A stretch of DNA of 33,360 bases from an uncultured Clostridia bacterium (GTDB lineage Bacteria; Bacillota; Clostridia; Christensenellales; CAG-917): NCBI GenBank assembly GCA_947625145.1, contig CANQNC010000016.1, forward strand, positions 1-33,360, written 5' to 3'. Positions 16,943 through 24,317 of the stretch are shown one piece after another (the first letter of the stretch is position 1; each line of letters begins with the position of its first letter). The notes beneath the pieces are model-generated. The model searched no databases, was not told where the DNA came from, and saw nothing but the letters and a program-made list of their open reading frames with translations. The position numbers and the translations under genes were made by a program.

Positions 16943-17653
16943 CTATTTTTCTATGACTCGCGCAAGCCGCTTCAATGTGTCGTGCATTGGGTTTGACAAC
17001 TTGCAATTTTCAAGCAATATCTCCCCCGGGCGCTCTTTGAGTATGGCAAGCAGCAGATTGTATTCGTCATTGTCCAAGAGGTTGACCACTTCCACGTTTT
17101 CGTGCCGCGTGATGTTTTTCAAATTCCCGCTTTTTATGATAAGCTGATTTTTTCCGCTCTCGCTGCCCGTGATGAAGGACGCGATCTCGAATATCTCGGG
17201 GTCCGCGGATATCCCCTCGATCAGTTTGCCCGAAACCTCGGACAGCTCCTGCCAACTTTGAAGCAGGGGGCGCAGACGGAAACTCGTCACTCCGTCCATG
17301 TTGAAGTCGGACACTTTTGAAAACACCTTGTCCACCAAGCCCGTTTCAAAGTCCCTGTCGAAGTTGACTATCGCTCCGAGAAGGGCGCAATAGGCGTGGC
17401 TTAACCGCCTTATGGGCAGTTTGGACATGAAAAATCTCAACTTAAAAAAGGAAAGTATCACAGTGTGCGCGATCTCGTATATCCTGCGCTCCACGCTGTC
17501 ACGGTTTTCGCACGCGCTTGCGACATACACAAAAAGTCTGTCTCGCGACTCCTCAATTGCATAGGATAGATCCTTTGTGCTTTGCAGGCTGTCGAGAATA
17601 TAGCCTATCTCCCTGTCATACTCTCTTGCGATGCTGATCGAATTGCTCCACAT
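16943..17653 (-). CDS. YtxC-like putative sporulation protein
   Basis: Soluble 236-residue protein. The central segment MDGVTSFRLRPLLQSW (about 119-134) resembles the DGFxxFRLKxYLExW core of the YtxC sporulation family. The following EIFEIASFI and the C-terminal LLLAILKERPGEILLENC match that family's later conserved blocks. The assignment rests on remembered family patterns and is moderate. The function of YtxC is not established. The ATG at 17651-17653 has GAGGTG upstream; the GTG two codons earlier is part of that ribosome site. It is a single-gene unit between the acetyltransferase and rnj. Confidence 0.5.
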   Translation of the reverse strand: MWSNSISIAREYDREIGYILDSLQSTKDLSYAIEESRDRLFVYVASACENRDSVERRIYEIAHTVILSFFKLRFFMSKLPIRRLSHAYCALLGAIVNFDRDFETGLVDKVFSKVSDFNMDGVTSFRLRPLLQSWQELSEVSGKLIEGISADPEIFEIASFITGSESGKNQLIIKSGNLKNITRHENVEVVNLLDNDEYNLLLAILKERPGEILLENCKLSNPMHDTLKRLARVIEK

Positions 17654-17668
17654 AAACACCTCGCAAAT

Positions 17669-17699
17669 ATTGTATGCAGTCCGTCACTAAAAATTAGTG
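17669..17699 (-). promoter_or_regulatory. Possible sporulation-type promoter and palindrome upstream of ytxC-like gene
   Basis: On the minus strand CATACAAT (17669-17676) matches a sigma-E -10, but the expected -35 position reads ACTAATTT, a poor match. It lies inside the perfect 15-bp palindrome CACTAAAAATTAGTG (17685-17699), which could be an operator. Confidence 0.35.
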
Positions 17700-17780
17700 G
17701 AATATTTTACAATAAGTCGAGTGCGTTTTTATGAGGATATCTCAGCCCGCTTGCGAGCCTCGGCGCGGAAACAAAATCGC

Positions 17781-18467
17781 CTACTCTTCCTCTCTTGCGG
17801 ATCTTCTTTTCGGAATCTGCTCGCCTATGTACGTCTCCCAAACGTCCAGCCTGTCCTCGTCGGATATCTTGCGTATGACGCGCGCGGGACAGCCCGCCGC
17901 AAAGCAATCGCTCGGGATATCGCGCGTGACCACGCTGCCCGCCCCTATGACCGCGCGGTCGCCTATCGTGACGCCGCCGCACACGGTCACGTCCGAAGCG
18001 ATCCAAACGTCGTCGCCGAGCGTGATGGGCTTTGCGTATTCGAGGTCGTAATAGCCGTTCGGGTATTGCTTCACTCTGCGCTCCTCCGCCACAAGCGGAT
18101 GCACGGGGGTCGCGAGCGTCACTCTCGCCCCAAGCATACAGTTGTCTCCCATCTTGATTTTGGCGACGTCAAGCAAGATGCAATCGAAGTTGGTGAACAG
18201 ATTGTCCCCAAAGGAGATGTTGTTGCCGTATTCGCAATGAAAATTGCTGAGAATGAAGAAGTTTTTGCCGTGATCGGGTATGAGCTTTTTGATGATACGG
18301 TTCCTTCTCAATATGTTGAGGACGCTTATGCGGTTGTACCTCTCTGTCAGCGTCAACGCGCGCAAGTGCTTTTTGAACACGTTTTTGTCCGTGGGGTTGT
18401 AGATCTTCCCCTCGCGCATCAGCGTGAAGTTGTCCTTTTCGTAACATTCCTTGGGAGCCTTTTTCAT
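17781..18467 (-). CDS. Maltose/galactoside-type sugar O-acetyltransferase (hexapeptide repeat)
   Basis: Transfers acetyl from acetyl-CoA to a sugar hydroxyl. The 228-residue product has an N-terminal Mac domain (about 10-60) and a left-handed beta-helix of hexapeptide repeats (IKMGDN, ITLGDDVWIASDV, VTIGDRAVIGAGSVV). The catalytic His is H123 in TPVHP and the C-terminal AGCPARVIRKI is typical. It is roughly 30 residues longer than the standard maa/lacA family, with a charged tail ending RRSAREEE. GAGGTG is five bases before the ATG. The acceptor is unknown. It is a single-gene unit, divergent from the sigma-factor operon. Confidence 0.9.
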   Translation of the reverse strand: MKKAPKECYEKDNFTLMREGKIYNPTDKNVFKKHLRALTLTERYNRISVLNILRRNRIIKKLIPDHGKNFFILSNFHCEYGNNISFGDNLFTNFDCILLDVAKIKMGDNCMLGARVTLATPVHPLVAEERRVKQYPNGYYDLEYAKPITLGDDVWIASDVTVCGGVTIGDRAVIGAGSVVTRDIPSDCFAAGCPARVIRKISDEDRLDVWETYIGEQIPKRRSAREEE

Positions 18468-18497
18468 TTTTCACCTCAAATTCGGGACTTCGAGTAT

Positions 18498-18526
18498 ATT
18501 ATAATCCATTTCCTTCCCACAATCAA
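18498..18526 (-). promoter_or_regulatory. Promoter of the O-acetyltransferase gene
   Basis: On the minus strand TTGATT (18521-18526), 17-bp spacer, TATAAT (18498-18503), about 30 bases before the start. Confidence 0.7.
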
Positions 18527-18640
18527 CAGGAAACCTTTTTCCGCAAACGCAAAACTCTCGCGGGTTTTTCATTTTCGCCGCTTTTTCTCTACTCTTGCAA
18601 AATCCGCGCGAGAGGATTAAAATAAAGAAAATCCGAATTT

Positions 18641-18666
18641 TGTAACCGACAGGCTTGTTCCGCGTT
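18641..18666 (+). promoter_or_regulatory. Probable ECF-type autoregulatory promoter
   Basis: TGTAACC (18641-18647), 15 bp, then CGTT (18663-18666). This is the general form of ECF promoters (-35 AAC core, -10 CGT-type). It lies directly before the ECF sigma gene with no sigma-A hexamers nearby. The implied start, near 18672, leaves a short leader with GGGGAGA. Confidence 0.6.
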
Positions 18667-18691
18667 GATTTATGTGGGGAGAATGGATCGC

Positions 18692-19180
18692 ATGAAGGAT
18701 TCCGAACTTGAAAAACTTTTCAAAAGGTATTACAACGAGGCAATGTTGTACGCGTGCTCTCTTTGCCACGACAAAAATCTTGCCGAGGATCTGGTCGCGG
18801 AAGCGTTCAAGCGCGCGTTCGTCTCCATCGACGAGCAAAAGGACGGCTTCAAATATTGGCTGTTCAAGGTGTGCAGAAACTGCTATTTCGATCATCTGAG
18901 ACAGCGCAAGCGGCTTGCGGACATGGACGAGGCCCTCGTCAAAGACGACGAAGAGCTTGTGGAGCGCGTCATAAAAGAGGAGGAATATCGCGCGCTTTAC
19001 AGGGCGATCGGGATGCTGGGCGAAGATATGCAGGAGGCGGTCAGGCTGTACTACTTCAACGGTCTGAGCGTAAAGGAGATTGCGGACATCCTCTCCATCT
19101 CAACAGAGAACGTAAAGGTCAAACTTTTCAGAGCAAGAGCAAAATTGAAACATTTTATGGAGGTAGACTATGAATTTTGA
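18692..19180 (+). CDS. ECF-family RNA polymerase sigma factor
   Basis: Sigma-70 family factor of 162 residues with region 2 (LEKLFKRYYNEAMLYACSLC through AEDLVAEAFKRAF and YWLFKVCRNCYFDHLR) and region 4 (VRLYYFNGLSVKEIADILSI, a helix-turn-helix, then VKVKLFRARAKL). There is no extra C-terminal domain. The ATG at 18692 is spaced about ten bases from GGGGAG; an ATG three codons earlier sits too close to that site, and a TTG further upstream falls within the promoter. It overlaps the next gene by 11 bases, which fits a sigma/anti-sigma pair. The inducing signal is unknown. Confidence 0.9.
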   Translation: MKDSELEKLFKRYYNEAMLYACSLCHDKNLAEDLVAEAFKRAFVSIDEQKDGFKYWLFKVCRNCYFDHLRQRKRLADMDEALVKDDEELVERVIKEEEYRALYRAIGMLGEDMQEAVRLYYFNGLSVKEIADILSISTENVKVKLFRARAKLKHFMEVDYEF

Positions 19181-19742
19181 AGAGGCATTGAAACACTGCA
19201 AAGACGGCACCGCCACACAAGAGGAAAAGGACTATGTGCAGTCGCAGATGGCAATGGCAAACAGCATGTTCGACGACGACGCCCACCGCGCCGCCCCGCC
19301 CGTGAAAGAGGCGACCCCCGAAGAGGTCAAAAAGGCGAAAAAGCGCTTAAAGTCAAGATATATCGTGATCCCCGTCGTCGTGCTTGTCGCAATAGTGCTT
19401 GTCGTGGGCGCCATCCTCGGAGGCGTGTTCGGCTATGCCGCGACTGCCGCGAACAAAAACAGCCGAATTGACCGCAACAGAATGATAGCGGACGCAAAAA
19501 CGTACGCGTTTGACGTGCTCAGCAAAAGCCCTATGGCGCACCCGTTTGTGACGAGCGAGGACGACCTTCGCCTCGAAAGCGTGGACAAGGACTTCCGCTA
19601 CAATCCGCGGGACATCGGCAAGAGCTATTACACTTACGAGATCACTTTTGTCGCGTTCGGAGCAGAAGTGGAAATAGAGGTGGATCCGCGCTTCGTGGGC
19701 ACAGCTCATTATATGTATACAAAAGACGTGGACCTCGATTGA
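19170..19742 (+). CDS. Single-pass membrane protein, probable anti-sigma partner
   Basis: 190 residues in three parts. An N-terminal cytoplasmic segment (MNFEEALKHCKDGTATQEEKDYV...) has the helical look of anti-sigma N-domains. A basic stop-transfer stretch (KKAKKRLKSR) precedes one membrane helix (about 65-92). An outer domain of about 95 residues has no recognised family. Position and 11-base overlap with the ECF gene are the main reasons for the anti-sigma reading. There is no zinc-binding HxxxCxxC motif, so it is not a ZAS-type anti-sigma. AGGTAG supplies the ribosome site within the sigma gene. A terminator follows at 19785. Confidence 0.6.
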   Translation: MNFEEALKHCKDGTATQEEKDYVQSQMAMANSMFDDDAHRAAPPVKEATPEEVKKAKKRLKSRYIVIPVVVLVAIVLVVGAILGGVFGYAATAANKNSRIDRNRMIADAKTYAFDVLSKSPMAHPFVTSEDDLRLESVDKDFRYNPRDIGKSYYTYEITFVAFGAEVEIEVDPRFVGTAHYMYTKDVDLD

Positions 19743-19784
19743 AACGCGATACGCAGGCGAGTTTCATTCAACCGCAAGTTTTAA

Positions 19785-19819
19785 TTCAGCCGCCAAAAAA
19801 ATGGCGGCTGAACCTTTTT
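19785..19819 (+). terminator. Intrinsic terminator of the ECF sigma operon
   Basis: Perfect 11-bp stem TTCAGCCGCCA (19785-19795) with TGGCGGCTGAA (19802-19812), A-rich loop, followed by CCTTTTT. Confidence 0.9.
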
Positions 19820-20000
19820 CCGCCGCGTTTCAAGTCTCCGCCGCGTTTCAAGGCTTTTTATGTAACCATTCAAGGCTTCCGCCGAATTTCACTGTTTCCG
19901 TATCGCGTTTCGTTCCGCATTACTTTTCAAAGTTTCCGCCTCTTTTTATTCCGCGCCGCGTTTCAAAGTTTCCCCGCCGAATTCCATATGCGCCGAATTT
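19820..20000. repeat. Degenerate array of about 18-21 bp units (TTTCCGCCGCGTTTCAAAG)
   Basis: Between the terminator and the GH3 promoter there is no gene. CGCCGCG or CGCCGAA cores start at 19821, 19839, 19880, 19954, 19975 and 19991, with related CGTATCG at 19899 and CGCCTC at 19937. Intervals are 16-21 bp or about twice that. Each core is usually followed by TTTCAA or ATTTC. It lies after a terminator, so unlike several other arrays it is probably not transcribed from the left. Confidence 0.6.
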
Positions 20001-20067
20001 GTGCATATCCGAGTTTTGCCCTCTCCGCGCCCCCCAAAAAGCGATCCGCATGCCCGCAAAATCGCTC

Positions 20068-20096
20068 TTGAAATCGCGGGGTTTATAATATATAAT
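20068..20096 (+). promoter_or_regulatory. Promoter of the GH3 gene
   Basis: TTGAAA (20068-20073), 17-bp spacer, TATAAT (20091-20096). A second TATAAT overlaps at 20084-20089. Confidence 0.75.
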
Positions 20097-20135
20097 GATT
20101 GTATAGGTCTTTATTAGGTCATTTTGGAGGAAATT

Positions 20136-22625
20136 ATGAACGAGCAAGATTACAAGGAAATTCTCGGCAAACTGACGCTTGAGGAAAAAGCCTCGCTTTG
20201 TTCGGGGCTGACCAACTGGCTCACTCAGCCGATCTCGCGCGACGACGTGGACATTCCGTCCGTTTGGGTGTCGGACGGTCCGAGCGGTCTGAGGAAGGAA
20301 AAGCAGAAATCCAACGGCACAAACATCATGGGCTCTTCCGAACCCGCCACATGCTTCCCGGGCGCTGCGGCGACGGCGGCAAGCTGGGATCCCGAACTTG
20401 TCGAGGAGGTCGGCGCGGCGATAGGCAGAGAGGCAAAAGCGCTTAAGGTCTGCACAGTGCTTGGACCGGGCGTAAACATCAAGCGCTCCCCTCTTTGCGG
20501 CAGAAACTTCGAGTATTTTTCCGAAGACCCCTTCCTTGCGGGACGCATGGGCGCGGGCTGGGTCCGCGGCGTTCAAAAGGAAAACGTGGGCACTTCTCTC
20601 AAACACTATCTTGCAAACAACGAAGAGCATATAAGGATGAACATCAACTCCGTGGTCGACGAGAGGGCTTTGCGTGAGATTTATATGCCCGCTTTCGAGC
20701 ATATCGTCAAAACCGAACAGCCCACGACCGTCATGTGCTCCTACAACCGCCTCAACGGCACGTATCTTTCGGACAACAAGCGCATGCTGACGGACGTGCT
20801 GAGGGACGAATGGGGCTTCAAAGGCATTGTCGTCAGCGACTGGGGCGCGGTGAACGATCGCGTCGAGGGCGTGCGCGCGGGCTTGGATCTTGAAATGCCC
20901 GGCAACAAGGGCATGAACGACAGGCATATCGTCGCCGCGGTCAAGGACGGCTCGCTCAGCGAAGAGGAGCTGGACAAGATCGCGTTGCGCATGATCAAAT
21001 TCGCCTTTGAAAACGCGGAGCGCGAAGTGGACGACTTCAAAGCGGATTTTGACGAAAACCACAAAATCGCAAGGAAGGCGGCGGCAAACTCCGCGGTCCT
21101 GCTCAAAAACGACGGCGCGCTTCCCCTTCGCAAAGAGGAAAGCGTTGCGGTCATAGGTCAACTTGCCAAAAAGCCGCGCTTCCAAGGCGCGGGTTCGAGC
21201 CATATCGGCGCGACGAAGATCACGGGCTTTGTCGAGGCGCTCGACGAAGCGGGACAAGCGTACGAGTATGCGGACGGCTACACCCTCGACGGGAACGGCT
21301 ATGACAAAAAGCTGATCGCAAAAGCGGTCAAACTCGCGCAAGGCAAGGACAAGGTGATCGTATTTATCGGGCTTACGGACGCCTACGAATCCGAGGGCTA
21401 CGACAGGTCTCATCTCGAGCTGCCAAAGTCGCACAACATTCTTGTTGACGAGTTGCTCAAAGTCAATCCAAACGTGGTGGTCGTGCTCTCGCTCGGCGCG
21501 CCCGTCAAGCTCGGAGAGTGGGCAAAGGACGTAAAAGCCATCTTGAACATGTACATCGGCGGACAGGCTGTGGGCGAGGCGACCTACGACGTGCTGTACG
21601 GCGATGTCAATCCCTCGGGCAAACTTCCCGAAACCTTCCCCTTCGAAAACGAGGACAATATCGTGTCGCGCTACTTCCCCATGGGGCCGCGCAGTGCGGA
21701 ATACAGGGAGAGCGTCTACGTCGGATATCGCTATTTTGACAAGGTGAAAAAGCCCGTGCGCTATCCCTTCGGCTTCGGCTTGAGCTATACGCAATTTGCA
21801 TATTCCGACCTCAAGTTCTCAAAGGACAGGATATCCGAGGGCGAGCCTCTGGTCGTCACTTTCAAGGTCAAAAACGTGGGCGAGGTCGCGGGCGCCGAGG
21901 TCGCTCAGCTGTACGTCGCGGACGTCGAAAGCACCATCTTCCGCCCCGTCAAAGAGCTGAAAGGCTTCAAAAAGGTGTTCCTAGCCGCGGGAGAGGAAAA
22001 GGAGATATCCATAGAGCTTGACAGCCGCGCGTTTGCCTACTTCAATGTGGCGATCGACGATTGGCATGTGGAAAGCGGCGACTTCGACATCTTGGTCGGC
22101 GCGTCCTCGCAGGACATCAAGTTGACGGGCAGAGTTTATGTGGAATCCGCGCGCAAAGACGCTCCCATCCCAGACTACACCGCCACCGCTCCGTACTACT
22201 ACAACCTCACGGGCGAGGAGACCGAGATCCCGCAAGCGGACTTCGAGGCGATCTACGGCGCGCCGATGCCCGACAATTCGGAGTACAAAAAGGGCGAACT
22301 GACCGCCAACAACTCGCTTGGACAATGCGCGGTCTCACCTTGGGGCAAGTTTATCGCGGGCGTTGTGCGCTTCGGATGCAAGATCGTGGCGGCGAATGCG
22401 GAAAATCCCGACATGATCATCAACTCGGCAATGGACATGCCTCTGCGTTCCGCGGCGCAGTGGGCGGCGGACATCGTGTCCGAGCGCTCTCTCGAAGGGC
22501 TTGTGGACATGGTGAACGGCAGGAAGGGCGGCTTCAGAAAACTGCTCGGCGGCTTCAAAAAGAAGTATCGCAAGCCTGACAGCGTAAAGGCGAAAAAACA
22601 AGACGAAAAAAACAGCGAAGCGTAA
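20136..22625 (+). CDS. Glycoside hydrolase family 3 beta-glucosidase-like enzyme
   Basis: Retaining exo-glycosidase of 829 residues, cytoplasmic (no signal peptide). The GH3 N-domain has SDGPSGLR, GPGVNIKRSPLCGRNFEYFSEDP, KHYLANNEE (K156, H157) and the nucleophile D235 in VVSDWGA. The C-domain has VLLKNDGALPL and ESEGYDR (418-424), which carries the acid/base region. A fibronectin III-like domain with a bound GDFDILVGASS end follows. The last roughly 140 residues form an extension ending in a Lys-rich tail, as in other clostridial members. The ATG with GGAGG six bases upstream fixes the start; a TTG four codons earlier is part of that site. Beta-glucosidase is the likely but not the only possible specificity. 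Confidence 0.9.
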   Translation: MNEQDYKEILGKLTLEEKASLCSGLTNWLTQPISRDDVDIPSVWVSDGPSGLRKEKQKSNGTNIMGSSEPATCFPGAAATAASWDPELVEEVGAAIGREAKALKVCTVLGPGVNIKRSPLCGRNFEYFSEDPFLAGRMGAGWVRGVQKENVGTSLKHYLANNEEHIRMNINSVVDERALREIYMPAFEHIVKTEQPTTVMCSYNRLNGTYLSDNKRMLTDVLRDEWGFKGIVVSDWGAVNDRVEGVRAGLDLEMPGNKGMNDRHIVAAVKDGSLSEEELDKIALRMIKFAFENAEREVDDFKADFDENHKIARKAAANSAVLLKNDGALPLRKEESVAVIGQLAKKPRFQGAGSSHIGATKITGFVEALDEAGQAYEYADGYTLDGNGYDKKLIAKAVKLAQGKDKVIVFIGLTDAYESEGYDRSHLELPKSHNILVDELLKVNPNVVVVLSLGAPVKLGEWAKDVKAILNMYIGGQAVGEATYDVLYGDVNPSGKLPETFPFENEDNIVSRYFPMGPRSAEYRESVYVGYRYFDKVKKPVRYPFGFGLSYTQFAYSDLKFSKDRISEGEPLVVTFKVKNVGEVAGAEVAQLYVADVESTIFRPVKELKGFKKVFLAAGEEKEISIELDSRAFAYFNVAIDDWHVESGDFDILVGASSQDIKLTGRVYVESARKDAPIPDYTATAPYYYNLTGEETEIPQADFEAIYGAPMPDNSEYKKGELTANNSLGQCAVSPWGKFIAGVVRFGCKIVAANAENPDMIINSAMDMPLRSAAQWAADIVSERSLEGLVDMVNGRKGGFRKLLGGFKKKYRKPDSVKAKKQDEKNSEA

Positions 22626-22845
22626 CATATCGGCATCGGAACGGGCGCGAAGCAAAGCGTATCGACGTCGAAAAAGCCACAAAGCGTTTCGGACATATCG
22701 CCGTCGGGAAAACCGCGAAGCAAAGCGTATCAAATCCAAAACACTCGCGAAACGTTTAACGTTTGAACAAGCGCAAACGGTTTCAAATTCAAACATATCT
22801 ACGCTTCAAGCATCGCAATGTTTCAAAAAAATTCGCATTTCAAGC
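22625..22845. repeat. Degenerate short-period array with a 68-bp duplication
   Basis: No gene lies in 22626-22904. ACATATCG begins at 22625 and 22693, and GCGAAGCAAAGCGTATC occurs at 22647-22663 and 22715-22731, both offset 68 bp. Within and beyond, cores such as AAAGCGTATC, AAAGCGTTTC, GAAACGTTTA and CAAACGGTTTC recur at roughly 16-27 bp. The array lies between the GH3 stop and its terminator. Confidence 0.65.
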
Positions 22846-22873
22846 AAAAGCCCCTCGCGCGAGGGGCTTTTTG
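22846..22873. terminator. Bidirectional terminator between GH3 and GDPD genes
   Basis: Stem AAAAGCCCCTC (22846-22856), loop GCGC, GAGGGGCTTTT (22861-22871), with T or A runs on both sides, serving the converging transcripts. Confidence 0.85.
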
Positions 22874-22904
22874 TTGCCGTTTGATTTGGGCTATCGCTCG
22901 ACTT

Positions 22905-23942
22905 TCAGTGATTCAGCACTTCGTACGCCATGGCGGGATTGTCCGTCATGATCGCGTCCGCGCCGTTTTTCTGCAATTTGGCGACGTCGTCCTTGTCGTT
23001 GATGGTCCAATACTGCACCGCTATGCCCGTCGCATGCGCGTAGTCAATGAACGCCTTGGTGGAGAAGTCGTAGAAGCCGTCCAGCCCCATGGGGATCTGC
23101 AAGACGTCAAAGCCGAGCTTGTCGGGATTTTGCTTCACTCCCCACAAAAACGCGAAGTAGAAGTTGAGCACTTCGAGTATGCTTGCCGAGCGCTTGACTT
23201 CCTTGCTGTACTTTTGGTCGATATAGCGGGTGATGTCCCCCTTGAACGTGCCGACGATCGTGCGGTCGATTATGCCATACTTTTTCATTGCGTCGACAAG
23301 TTTGTCCATGGCTTTTTTGCCGATATCGCCACCGTCCTTGATTTCGATAATATACTTCAAATCTTTCGGGCCTTTTGCCGCAAGGTAGGTCAAGATCTCG
23401 TCCAAAGTCAGAATGCGCACCTCGTCGGGGACCTCGTCGTCTTTGAGGTCGCGGTAGGGATAATTGCCGTCGGGATCCTTGAAATTGTAGCCGAAATTCA
23501 GCGTCTTGAGCTGAGCAAGCGTAAGCTCCTCCACGGTTGTGCCCTTGCCGAATTTTTCCGCGCCGTTTGAAGTGCGGTCCACCTCGTGGTCATGCATCAG
23601 CACAAGCACCCCGTCCTTTGTCAGATGAAGGTCGAACTCCACAATGTCCACGCTGTAGCTGTCCGCCTCGTTCTCTATGCACTGCACAAACGCCGCCATG
23701 GTCTCTTCGGGGGCGAGATCGCCGCCCGCCCTGTGCGCCGACAGCAAGGTGCGATCGTCAAAATTGATGTATTGATTGTCGCCGTCGTAGGTCGTCATGC
23801 CGTCCACGCGCTTGCAACCGCCCGTCAGCGGCAGAATGACAATGTTGAGCAAAAACACAAACACAAGCGCGGAAACCACGCTGATGATAGTGATTTTTAC
23901 GGGCTTTGAAAGTTTTTTCCTTTCCTTCTTTTCCTTGGCCAT
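22905..23942 (-). CDS. Membrane-anchored glycerophosphodiester phosphodiesterase
   Basis: Hydrolyses glycerophosphodiesters to glycerol-3-phosphate and an alcohol. The 345-residue product has a Lys-rich start (MAKEKKERKKLSKPVK), one membrane helix (about 16-38) and an outer GDPD barrel. The active site comprises H70 in SAHRAGGDLAPEETMAAF, metal ligands E102 and D104 in EFDLHLTKDG, and H117-D118 in LMHDHEVDRTS. The C-terminal YWTINDKDDVAKLQKNGADAIMTDNP is standard. The ATG at 23940-23942 follows GGGGGA. Lipid or teichoic-acid turnover at the cell surface is inferred; two possible glycolipid glycosyltransferases are encoded in the window. Confidence 0.9.
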   Translation of the reverse strand: MAKEKKERKKLSKPVKITIISVVSALVFVFLLNIVILPLTGGCKRVDGMTTYDGDNQYINFDDRTLLSAHRAGGDLAPEETMAAFVQCIENEADSYSVDIVEFDLHLTKDGVLVLMHDHEVDRTSNGAEKFGKGTTVEELTLAQLKTLNFGYNFKDPDGNYPYRDLKDDEVPDEVRILTLDEILTYLAAKGPKDLKYIIEIKDGGDIGKKAMDKLVDAMKKYGIIDRTIVGTFKGDITRYIDQKYSKEVKRSASILEVLNFYFAFLWGVKQNPDKLGFDVLQIPMGLDGFYDFSTKAFIDYAHATGIAVQYWTINDKDDVAKLQKNGADAIMTDNPAMAYEVLNH

Positions 23943-23970
23943 AAAAAATCCCCCGAGTTTTGTTGAAAAA

Positions 23971-23999
23971 ATTATAGCATAAAAAAATCGCGTTTGCAA
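23971..23999 (-). promoter_or_regulatory. Promoter of the GDPD gene
   Basis: On the minus strand TTGCAA (23994-23999), 17-bp spacer ending TGC, TATAAT (23971-23976), an extended -10 promoter. Confidence 0.75.
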
Positions 24000-24006
24000 T
24001 CCCATT

Positions 24007-24268
24007 TGTATGTCTTTGATAAGCCCGCCCGACTTGTCATCTCCCCGAGCTTTTTATCTTCCGCCGCTTCCATGCGTATGTCAGAATGTCTGTCCGCCGT
24101 ACGCAAAGAGATCATGCCACCATATGCAAAGCCAATCGGTCACTTCACGCCGTACATCAAACGGTCTAGTTCTGTTTATGTCAAAGTTTGCGCCCGAATA
24201 TGTACAACTTTTGCCCGCCGTATGTCAGGCAATCGAGTGCCAACGTATGTCAAGCGATCATGTCCCGA
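24007..24268. repeat. Degenerate array of about 23-bp units (core CGTATGTCAAA)
   Basis: The 375-bp gap upstream of the GDPD gene holds no gene. Copies of CGTATGTCAAA or variants begin near 24075, 24098, 24121, 24151, 24175, 24197, 24219 and 24244, with weaker ones near 24007 and 24031. Intervals are 22-25 bp, with one of 30. Examples are CGTATGTCAG, CGTACGCAAA, CATATGCAAA, CGTACATCAA and TTTATGTCAAA. All are in one orientation. The array lies between the GT4 terminator and the GDPD promoter. Confidence 0.75.
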
Positions 24269-24280
24269 AGTTTATCCGTC

Positions 24281-24308
24281 GAAAAACTCCCGCGTTTGCG
24301 GGAGTTTT
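24281..24308 (-). terminator. Intrinsic terminator of the GT4 gene
   Basis: Stem AAAACTCCCGC (24283-24293), loop GTTT, GCGGGAGTTTT (24298-24308); on the minus strand it ends in TTTTTC ten bases past the stop codon. Confidence 0.85.
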
Positions 24309-24317
24309 GAGTGTTGG

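Noticed and set aside
19861..19886. Second ECF promoter TGTAACC-N15-CGAA
   Set aside because: It falls inside the repeat array, the -10 differs from the operon promoter, and it is about 250 bp from the next gene, which has its own sigma-A promoter. It is kept only as a remark.
19920..21794. Long minus-strand open frame (624 codons) opposite the GH3 gene
   Set aside because: The plus strand encodes a complete GH3 enzyme with all motifs. The antisense frame is open through G+C-rich codon bias and its product resembles nothing.
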